A stretch of 64,000 bases of DNA from Pterois miles (lineage: Eukaryota > Chordata > Actinopteri > Perciformes > Scorpaenidae), in NCBI GenBank assembly GCA_947000775.1, contig CAMQGK010000299.1, positions 22,204,501-22,268,500 on the forward strand, written 5' to 3'. This document shows, in pieces, positions 55,445-64,000 of this stretch. The translations under genes and the position numbers were made by a program. Below the pieces are notes generated by a model that made no database searches, had not been told where the DNA came from, and saw only the letters and a program-made list of their open reading frames with translations. Each line of letters opens with the position of its first letter. The first letter of the stretch is position 1.

Positions 55445-55783
55445 AATAAGAAAGAAGATATTCCTTTATTAGTCCCACTAGGGGAAATTCAATGTTTTCA
55501 CTCTGTTGTTAACTTATACACGGTACATGCAGACCTGAACACACACATGCACAAACATGCAACAATGGAGAGATGTCAGAGTGATGGGGCTGCTCCTGAC
55601 AAGCGCCCCGAGCAGTTGGGGGTTTGGTGCCTTGCTCAGGGGCACCTCGGCAGTGCCCAAGAGGTAAACTGGCACCTCTCCAGCCACCAGTTCACACTCA
55701 GTTCTTGGTCCATCTCGGGACTTGAACCGGTGACCCTCCAGTTCCCAAGCCAACTCCCTACAGACTGAGCTACTGCCGCCCCC
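55445..55783 (-). mobile_element. tRNA-derived SINE, copy 3, inverted
   Basis: Same SINE family as 51496-51828, in opposite orientation. The head (GCGGCAGTAGCTCAGTCTGT on the minus strand) is at 55760-55783, and the AATAAAGG-type tail is near 55465. Confidence 0.85.
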
Positions 55784-56211
55784 AGAAAAAGTGGAGTAAT
55801 ACCACTACTACTAGTACTACTAGTACTACTAATAAAGGATCATATTGAGATGTCAAAAACACAACGAAAAAGAAAAACTGACTTGTGAACTGGCTTTTGG
55901 AGCTTTTGGACTACATTTCCCATGAAGCCTCTCTTCTCTGCCTGTGGAAGGGATTAGAGTGGGAGGAGGAGGAGGAACAGGAGGAGGAGGAGGAGGAGGA
56001 GAGGGGGCACTTTGGGAAAGAATGTGAGGAATTCATTTCCTGTCCTGCAGCTCAGAGTCGGAGTCATGGTGGAGGGAGAACACTGAGAAGAGGAGGACAT
56101 GAAGGAGCAGTGACTCCTCTGAACTCCTGCTGGTTTACTGTCTCCAGGACCAGGACCTCCACCCGGACCAGGAGACCGGAGGAGGCTGGAGGGGGCTGGA
56201 GGAGGTCCGCC

Positions 56212-56380
56212 ATGGCCGAGCCCCTGCTGAAGAGAACCTTCTCCAGGCTGAGAGGCAAAGACGGAACCAGGAGGAAGACTGAGACCGAGCCCAAAACCAG
56301 AACCAGAACCAGGAGAAGGGCAGAGACCGAGACCGAGCCCAAAACCAGAACCAGGAGGAAGACCGAGCCCAAAGTGAGCG
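56212..56380 (+). CDS. Putative 5' exon of an unidentified gene
   Basis: ATG at 56212 sits in a good context (GTCCGCCATGG) and opens MAEPLLKRTFSRLRGKDGTR, then a run rich in K, R, T and E (RRKTETEPKTRTR). Possible donors are after 56373 (AAA|GTGAGC) and after 56380 (GCG|GTGAGG). The upstream 55960-56200 is purine-rich and could be 5' UTR. The basic start resembles the N-terminus of a cytoskeletal or signalling protein, but I do not recognise the family. With the 56380 donor the phase is compatible with the putative exon at 63416. The enormous ACT array follows at once. It could also be non-coding. Confidence 0.4.
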
Positions 56381-56424
56381 GTGAGGACGAGCTGCTGCAC
56401 ATATACACAAAAGCTACATCTATC

Positions 56425-56457
56425 AGTGGCTACACTACTACTATTACTACAACAACA

Positions 56458-56491
<34 letters not shown>

Positions 56492-58170
56492 TTACTACTA
56501 CTACTACTACTACTACAACTACTACTACTACTACTATTACTACTACAACAACTACTACTACTACTACTAATACTATTACTACTACTACTACTACTACTAT
56601 TACTACTACTACTACTACTACTACTACAACTACTACTACTACTACTATTACTACTACAACAACTACTACTACTACTACTATTACTACTACTACTACTACT
56701 ACAACTACTACTACAACTACTACTACTACTACTATTATTACTACTACTACTATTACTAAAACTACTACTAGTACTATTACTACAACAACAACTACTACTA
56801 CTACTACTACCACTACTATTACTACTACTACTATTACTACTACAACAACTACTACTACTACTACTATTACTACAACTACTACTACTACTACTATTACTAC
56901 AATTACTACTACTACTACTACTACAACTACTATTACTACTACAACAACTACTACTACTACTATTACTAAAACTACTACTACTACTACTACTATTACTACT
57001 ACTACTATTACTACAACTACTACTACTACTACAACTACTACTACTACTACATTTACTAAAACTACTACTACTACTATTATTACTACTACTACTATTACTA
57101 CAACTACTACTACTTCTACTATTACTACTACTACTATTACTACAACTACTACTACTACTACAACTACTACTACTACTACTATTACTACAACTACTACTAC
57201 TACTACTATTACTACTACTACTATTACTACAACTACTACTACTACTACAACTACTACTACTACTACATTTACTAAAACTACTACTACTACTATTATTACT
57301 ACTACTACTATTACTACAACTACTACTACTACTATTACTACTACTACTATTACTACAACTACTACTACTACTATTACTACAGCTACTACTACTACTACTA
57401 CTACTACAACTACTACTACTACTACTATTACTAAAACTACTCCTACTACTATTACTACAACTACTACTACTACTACTATTACTACAACTACTACTACTAC
57501 TATTACTAAAACTACTCCTACTACTATTACTACAACTACTACTACTACTACTATTACTAATACTACTACTACTACTATTACTACAACTACTACTACTACT
57601 ATTACTACTACTATTACTACAACTATTACTACTATTACTACTACTACTATTACTACAACAACAACTACTACTACTACTATCACTACTACTACTACAATTA
57701 CTAAAACTATTACTAGAACTACTACTACTACTACTACTACTACTATTACAACTGCTACTACTACTACTATTACTACTACTACTACTATTACAACTACTAC
57801 TACTACTATTACTATTACTACTACTATTACTACTACAACTGCTACTACTATTACTACTACTATTGCTACAACAACAACAACTACTACTACTACTACTACC
57901 ATTACCACTACTATACTACTACTACTACCTCCTATTACTACAACTACTATTGCTACTACTATTACTACAACTACTATTGCTACTACTATTACTACAACTA
58001 CTAGTACGACTATTATTACTACAACTACTACTACAACTACTACTACTACCACAGCTACAACTGCTACTACTATTACTACTGCTACTACTACCACAGCTAC
58101 AACTACTACTACTATTACTACTGCTACTACTACTACTACAACAACTACTACTCCTACTAGTAGTAGTCGT
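56425..58170. repeat. (ACT)n trinucleotide array, 1.7 kb
   Basis: ACT units with scattered ATT, ACA and AAA interruptions run for about 1.75 kb and end in TAGTAGTAGTCG. Open frames in several phases are simple-sequence translations (poly-Thr, poly-Leu, poly-Val). Confidence 0.97.
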
Positions 58171-58261
58171 CTTCTTCTTGTCTGTGTCCTCTGAAATGTC
58201 CATAATCATTTTCAGCTCATACCATGCTCATAAGGCTAACAGTTCTCTCTGCTTCTTGCCT

Positions 58262-58452
58262 CTGTGCTAAGCTAGGCTAACAGTTTCCCTCTGCTTTTAG
58301 TCTTTGTGCTAAGCTAGGCTAACAGTTTCCCTCTGCTTCTAGTCTTTGTGCTAAGCTAGGCTAACAGTTTCCCTCTGCTTCTAGTCTTTGTGCTAAGCTA
58401 GGCTAACAGTTTCCCTCTGCTTCTAGTCTTTGTGCTAAGCTAGGCTAACAGT
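58262..58452. repeat. 43-bp CTAAGCTAGGCTAACAG unit, about five copies
   Basis: Tandem copies of TGTGCTAAGCTAGGCTAACA plus TTTCCCTCTGCTTCTAGTCT. This is the same family as the copies upstream of nudt13 at 14823. Confidence 0.92.
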
Positions 58453-58671
58453 TTTGTCTATAATCTACTTATCCTCACACATGTTTAATGTTCAGCTTCC
58501 TGCAGACAAATGGGTCATTTCCTGTCATTAGACCTGGGTGTGTGTTGTCACTTCCTGTTTACTGTCTTGTAGTTCCAGAATTACAGGAGATTTAATGTAG
58601 TTTTAATGAACACAGACAGTTACTATAGAAACTGATAAAAAGAGTGAATGAGAAACAGACGACAATATCAT

Positions 58672-59815
58672 AATGTGTGTCAGTGTGTGTCAGTGTGTGT
58701 CAGTGTGTGTCAGTGTGTGTGTCAGTGTGTGTCAGTGTGTGTGTCAGTGTGTGTCAGTGTGTGTCAGTGTGTGTCAGTGTGTGTCAATGTGTGTGTCAGT
58801 GTGTGTGTCAGTGTGTGTCAGTGTGTGTCAGTGTGTGTGTCAGTGTGTGTCAGTGTGTGTCAGTGTGTGTCAGTGTGTGTGTCAGTGTGTGTGTCAGTGT
58901 GTGTCAGTGTGTGTCAGTGTGTGTCAGTGTGTGTGTCAGTGTGTGTGTCAGTGTGTGTCAGTGTGTGTGTCAGTGTGTGTGTGTCAGTGTGTGTGTCAGT
59001 GTGTGTGTGTCAGTGTGTGTCAGTGTGTGTGTCAGTGTGTGTCAGTGTGTGTCAATGTGTGTCAATGTGTGTGTCAGTGTGTGTCAGTGTGTGTGTCAAT
59101 GTGTGTGTCAATGTGTGTGTCAATGTGTGTGTCAGTGTGTGTCAATGTGTGTCAATGTGTGTGTCAGTGTGTGTGTCAGTGTGTCAGTGTGTGTCAGTGT
59201 GTGTCAGTGTGTGTGTCAGTGTGTGTGTCAGTGTGTGTCAGTGTGTGTGTCAGTGTGTGTGTGTCAGTGTGTGTGTCAGTGTGTGTGTGTCAGTGTGTGT
59301 CAGTGTGTGTGTCAGTGTGTGTCAGTGTGTGTCAGTGTGTGTCAATGTGTGTCAATGTGTGTGTCAGTGTGTGTCAATGTGTGTCAATGTGTGTGTCAGT
59401 GTGTGTGTCAGTGTGTGTCAGTGTGTGTGTCAGTGTGTGTCAGTGTGTGTGTCAGTGTGTGTGTCAATGTGTGCGTCAATGTGTGTGTCAGTGTGTGTCA
59501 GTGTGTCAGAGTGTGTGTCAGTGTGTGTGTCAGTGTGTGTGTCAGTGTGTGTGTCAGTGTGTGTCAGTGTGTGTGTCAATGTGTGTCAGTGTGTGTCAGT
59601 GTGTGTGTGTGTCAGAGTGTGTCAGTGTGTGTCAGTGTGTGTCAGTGTCTGTGTGTGTGTGTGTCAGTGTCTGTGTGTGTGTCAGTGTGTGTGTCAGAGT
59701 GTGTGTCAGTGTATGTCAGTGTGTCTGTGTGTGTGTCAGAGTGTGTGTCAGTGTATGTCAGTGTGTCTGTGTGTGTGTGTCAGAGTGTGTGTCAGTGTGT
59801 GTCAGTGTGTGTTAA
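58672..59815. repeat. GTGTGTCA/GTGTGTGTCA array
   Basis: About 1.1 kb of alternating 8-bp and 10-bp units with GTGTGTCA cores. Minor variants (CAATG, CAGAG) form repeated blocks. All long frames here are Cys/Val/Ser-rich repeat translations. Confidence 0.97.
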
Positions 59816-59884
59816 CCCTCTAATGAATAGTGAATAGGCAGCAGTGTGTTAAACTACAGAGAGGTCATTGACATCTGCACTCAG

Positions 59885-60235
59885 CTGTTCATTCATCTCC
59901 TCCTCTCTCCTTCTCTTTCCTCCTCCTCTCCTCCTCCTCTCTCCTTCTCTCTCCTCCTCTCTCCTTCTCTCTCCTCCTCTCTCCTTCTCTCTCCTCCTCT
60001 CTCCTCCTCCTCTCTCCTCCTCTCTCCTCCTCTCTCCTTCTCTCTCCTCCTCCTCTCTCCTCCTCCTCCTCTCCTCCTCCTCTCTCCTTCTCTCTCCTCC
60101 TCTCTCCTCCTCTCTCCTCCTCCTCTCTCCTCCTCTCCTCCTTCTCTCTCCTCCTCTCTCCTCCTCCTCTCTCCTCCTCTCTCCTTCTCTCTCCTCCTCT
60201 CTCCTCCTCCTCTCCCTCTCCTCCCCTCTCACAGA
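59885..60235. repeat. CTCCTCTCTCCTT pyrimidine tract
   Basis: About 350 bp of C/T-only 10-15 bp units ends in CTCACAG. Confidence 0.95.
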
Positions 60236-60284
60236 TAAGTATTTCTCAGGCTTCTGAAAAGTAAAAACAGATAGATTATTATTA

Positions 60285-60422
60285 GCACTCCCAGTCCTCC
60301 TCCCAGTCCTCCAGGTCCCCCTCCCAGTCCTCCTCCCAGTCCTCCAGGTCCCCCTCCCAGTCCTCCTCCCAGTCCTCCATGTCCTCCTCCCAGTCCTCCT
60401 CCTAGTCCTCCTCCCAGTCTGG
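60285..60422. repeat. CAGTCCTCCTCC short array
   Basis: About eight units of 12-24 bp (CCCAGTCCTCCTCCCAGTCC) follow the CT tract. Confidence 0.9.
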
Positions 60423-60609
60423 ACTGACAGGGTTTAGATGACACTTAGGGTTCAGGTCTCCACCAGGTGTGTTGCTATGGTTACCTTCAGGTTAAAACAC
60501 CTGTAAACTCTGTTTGGATCAGAAGTGAAGAGTTGACACCAGACAGCCAATCAGAGAGCAGAAGGATTCACCCATTCATTAAACCAGTTCTACTGAGGTC
60601 AGAGACACA

Positions 60610-61227
60610 TAGACAGTGACAGTCAGTCAGACAGACAGTCAGACAGACAGACAGACAGATAGACAGTCAGTCAGACAGACAGACAGTTAGAAAGACAGAC
60701 AGACAGACAGACAGACAGTCAGTCAGACAGTCTGACAGACAGACAGACAGTTAGACAGTCAGTCAGTCAGTCAGACAAACAGACAGACAGACAGACAGTC
60801 AGTCAGACAGACAGACAGTCAGACAGACAGTCAGACCGACAGACAGACAGACAGACAGACAGTCAGTAGACAGACAGACAGACAGTCAGTCAGTCAGTCA
60901 GACAGTCAGTCAGTCAGACAGACAGGCAGGCAGGCAGACAGACAGTCATACAGACAGACAGACAGTCAGTCAGTCAGACAGACAGACAGACAGTCAGACA
61001 GACAGACAGTCAGTCAGACAGACAGACAGACAGTCAGTCAGTCAGACAGTCAGTCAGTCAGTCAGACAGGCAGGCAGGCAGGCAGGCAGACAGACAGACA
61101 GTCAGACAGACAGACAGTCAGACAGTCAGACAGTCAGACAGACAGTCAGTCAGACAGACAGACAGACAGACAGTCAGTCAGTCAGACACTCAGTCAGACA
61201 CTCAGTCAGTCAGTCAGACAGACAGTC

Positions 61228-61272
<45 letters not shown>

Positions 61273-61275
61273 GTC

Positions 61276-61312
<37 letters not shown>

Positions 61313-61410
61313 GTCAGACAGACAGTCAGACAGACAGTCAGTCAGACAGACAGACAGACAGTCAGACAGACAGACAGTCGGTCAGACAGACAGACAGACA
61401 CTTCGTCAGA
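60610..61410. repeat. (CAGA/CAGT)n tetranucleotide array
   Basis: About 800 bp of CAGA and CAGT tetramers with CAGG pockets near 60925 and 61069. The pockets are repeated in matching contexts, suggesting block duplication. Confidence 0.96.
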
Positions 61411-62735
61411 CACTGCACAGTGTGTCATGAGGAGATCACACACTCAAATTGAGAGACAGATGTAGATGATCAGGACGTGACGAGACCATTGATGGAACTG
61501 ATGACGTTCTGTCAAGTATCTTCTCTAACACATGGCTTCCCACACTTGACAAAGGAAGGAATTGACCAACTCAGGATTTCACTCGTTCTCCTTTTTTATT
61601 TGACCAATGAACAGGAAGCAAGGATGGAAGGTGAAAAACCTACAAATACACAAAATATAAAACCAATGTAAATAAAAGTCATTTTCCATTAAACAAAGTA
61701 CATTTAAGTATCCATTGAACAGAACAGAAATCAGTTCTATATATATTTTAGAATCATTTAGTTTTAAATTAACCAATTTTACTGTAGATTTTAACATTAC
61801 TATTTTAAACAGAAATACTCTATTTCCACAGATAAATTAAACATTTTTAATTTGCATTTCAATTAAGCAAAATTTGCTGTATTTTAACAAACACATTTTA
61901 TCAGTTTAACTCAAACCCAAGTTCAACTCAAATGTTTTAAACAGTTTTTTAAACAATTCTTTGGGTCACTGTATTGTCTCATAATTTAACAAATAGTTAT
62001 TTTTAATGGAAAATAAACAGGCAACCCAATTAAACAAACATAAGAACACTAAGTTTAACAATAGGAATATCATTTCCAGAATACTTCCTCTGCCCAAATA
62101 AAGACAAGATACAAGGAAGCCAGGGTTCGCATTATTAATGACCGATGAAGAGGCTCGAGCTTACCGGTAGCCCTTTTTAGTCAAAGTCCTTTTTCCCATG
62201 CGTTTGATCTCTTTCCTCGTGAAGTGCCTTCGTGACTGCTGCTGCTGTCTTCAGCTCCGTCGCACCCCAGCCAAATGACGGGTGCGTCGCTTGAATTGTT
62301 TGGTTTTCACTGCGTTTGGAGCTGATTAGACCTGATTTCGTTCACCTGGTGAGGTGCGCCACAGAGTGCTCACGCTCACCGTCACACGCATGCAGCAGCA
62401 CGCTCACTGTCGCGCCTCAGGCAGATCGCCACAACACGTTCTGACCTCAGAACTGATGACGTTCTGCTCTGAGTGATTATGGATCAGTGATGACATCACA
62501 ACCAGAGAGGGACCATCACATGACTTTGACTCCTGTTTTAATAGCACCTGTATTTGTGAGCTCGCGGGTCTTCAATTGTTTCTAGTAAAAATTTTCTCTT
62601 TTACTGATTCTTACTTGGTTGGCAGCAGTTTTTTTTACACATGTATAAACACACACACACATATATACATTTATATTTATATATATTTGTATATATACAT
62701 TATAGTATACTGTATTTCCATGAACAAACAATATA
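61411..62735. other. Spacer without recognised genes
   Basis: AT-rich from 61640 to 62090. A CpG-bearing stretch at 62150-62460 could be regulatory, but no transcript start can be argued. A short CA/TA microsatellite is at 62645-62700. Confidence 0.35.
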
Positions 62736-62739
62736 AGAA

Positions 62740-63235
62740 CAAACACCACATTTCTGGTGGGTGTTGGCCTCCACCAGGGTTGTCCCTTGTCGCCAATCCT
62801 GTTTGTGATTTTCATGGACAGGGGTTTGGTGACCTCAGAATTGCATCTCTGCTCTTTGCAGATGATGTGATTCTGTTGTCTTTATCAGACTGGGACTTTC
62901 AGCATGCACTAGGGCCGTTTGCAGTTGAGAATGAAGTGGTCGAGTTGAGAGTCAGTACCTCCAAGTCTGAGGCCATGGTTCTCTGCCCGAAAAGGTAAAG
63001 GTTGACAGCTCCTCCGGGTCCAGTGTGAGTCACTGTACTAAGTGAGGGAGTTCAAGTATCTTGGGGTCCTGGGGGTAAAATGTAGCTGGAGATGGACAGG
63101 TGTTTCGGTGCATCATCAGCAGTTATCTGGTTGCTGTACTGGACAGTTGTGGCTCAGAGGGAGCTGAGCTGGAAGTCAAAGCTCTCAATTTACCGGTCCA
63201 TCTGTTCCAACTTTCTCTCATGGTCATGAGCTTTG
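62740..63235 (+). mobile_element. Rex3/RTE-like LINE fragment
   Basis: The plus strand shows the RT palm region FGDLRIASLLFADDVILLS with the FADD motif. It continues through RVSTSKSEAMVLCPKR to about 63000, then degenerates. The LS-P-LFVIFMD stretch upstream is frameshifted. It is truncated and non-functional, and covers RT upstream of the fragment at 52125. Confidence 0.75.
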
Positions 63236-63415
63236 GGTATGACCAAAAGAATGAAATAATATACAGTATATGCTGTATATAAAGAGAGACTGGACTAAAA
63301 AATAAAAATAACTCAAGTTTATTTTGTCTCTCTCTCTCCTCAGATTTCTTAATCCTGAATGCTTTAATCCAACTGTGAGAATGCTATTAACAGCTGAGTG
63401 TGTGTTTCCCACAGA

Positions 63416-63686
63416 TGTTCCAGTCCAGGCTCACACTGTCCACCAAACATCTTCATCCTCAGCATCATCACCATTGATGTCAACAACACTTCCACCAGTA
63501 GTAGACCCTGACCCCCCCTTGCCTCCACATAACCACATCACAGTTGCTAAAAAACAGTCATGGGCACGGCAGGGCTCTGTGGCTCTGCCTACCTCCCTGC
63601 AGTCAAGCTCCGCCCCCAGAAATTCTGAGCGGATATCCCAGGATGCACCTGGGGAGGCCTGGAGTCACAGGCTAGCACAGGATAAG
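63416..63686 (+). CDS. Putative internal exon, unidentified gene
   Basis: A pyrimidine-rich acceptor (GTGTTTCCCACAG) precedes an open, non-repetitive stretch. The stretch reads VPVQAHTVHQ, a Ser-rich segment, HNHITVAKKQSWARQGSVAL and DAPGEAWSHRLAQDK, and is followed by a GTACAAG donor. Composition differs from the surrounding repeats. The family is not recognised. The phase (one base carried in) matches the second donor option of the exon at 56212, so they may belong to one gene extending beyond the window. Confidence 0.4.
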
Positions 63687-64000
63687 GTACAAGATGGAAG
63701 AGTTGACACTTTTTTCTTGATTACAGTGCGTTTGTTTCATATCAGTCCAGTAAAGACTGAACCCTCCTTCTAGTCCTAGTCCTGGTATGGACCCTTCCTT
63801 TTTTGACCTATCTTCTGAGATCTGCTTTGAGTAGTTCAATCCCTCCTCCTAGTTTCACTCCTGGCAGATGGACTCCAACTTCTTGTTGTTGTTCTTGTTG
63901 TTCCATTCAGTACCATAACCTTTCCTCCTTGTTCTCCTCCTGGTAGTTTGACCCCTCCTTTCAGGACCTTAGCCTTTCCTTCTTGTTGTTATCCTGGTAT
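63687..64000. other. Degenerate TCCTTCTTGTTGTT-type sequence to window end
   Basis: Imperfect repetition of GACCCCTCCT and TTGTTGTTC motifs; nothing coding recognised. Confidence 0.4.

Noticed and set aside
55885..58270. Very long poly-Thr, poly-Leu and poly-Val frames
   Set aside because: All three phases of the ACT array are open; only the first ~55 codons from 56212 look like unique coding sequence.
58648..59837. Three overlapping Cys/Val/Ser-rich frames of about 390 residues
   Set aside because: GTGTGTCA simple sequence open in all frames; not a cysteine-rich protein.
60234..60260. Candidate 26-nt exon after the CT tract (CTCACAG|ATAAG)
   Set aside because: The acceptor is good, but the exon is tiny, the donor weak, two of three phases stop, and joining it to the 63416 exon breaks the frame.

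Overview
This is a teleost fish nuclear window, most likely a percomorph. The coding exons match vertebrate proteins over their full length. The interspersed repeats are typical of percomorph fish: Tc1-like transposons, tRNA-derived SINEs, Rex3/RTE-like and REL-endonuclease LINE fragments, and hAT and pogo relics. No prokaryotic features, rRNA genes, CRISPR arrays or viral genes were seen.

Layout. (1) 1-6170: GC-rich non-coding DNA, a dead Tc1 element, a hAT-type element with an inverted duplication, and AT-rich repeats. (2) 6172-14095, minus: rpp30 (RNase P/MRP subunit), 11 exons, 267 aa. (3) 14096-14968: short head-to-head spacer, probably a shared promoter. (4) 14969-18237, plus: nudt13 (mitochondrial Nudix NAD(P)H pyrophosphatase), 8 exons, 337 aa. 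(5) 18802-39282, minus: noc3l (ribosome biogenesis), 21 exons, 804 aa, convergent with nudt13. (6) 39283-43284: spacer with repeats and a SINE. (7) 43285-51040, minus: an 11-finger C2H2 zinc-finger gene, 5 exons, 507 aa. (8) 52831-54597, minus: three exons of an ankrd1/ankrd2-like ankyrin gene that looks incomplete. (9) 56212-64000, plus: a probable first exon and a further putative exon of an unidentified gene, between very large simple-sequence arrays. All exon chains were built by hand from splice signals and reading-frame phase. The three best-supported proteins land within a few residues of the human lengths as I recall them, except nudt13, which is about 15 residues shorter.

The most striking property is that nearly every longer intron is filled by a private tandem array. 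Several arrays have monomers that contain a copy of an exon edge with its splice site: the rpp30 exon 10 acceptor, the noc3l exon 12 acceptor, the noc3l exon 18 donor (a 78-bp, in-frame monomer), and the ankyrin relic donor. noc3l intron 15 is a 36-bp array from donor to acceptor. Other arrays run as pyrimidine-rich tracts straight into 3' splice sites. This amplification of splice sites and exon edges is the observation I would follow up first.

The genes do not form a pathway. rpp30 and noc3l are nucleolar RNA-processing and ribosome-assembly housekeeping genes, nudt13 is mitochondrial, and the zinc-finger gene is probably a DNA-binding regulator.
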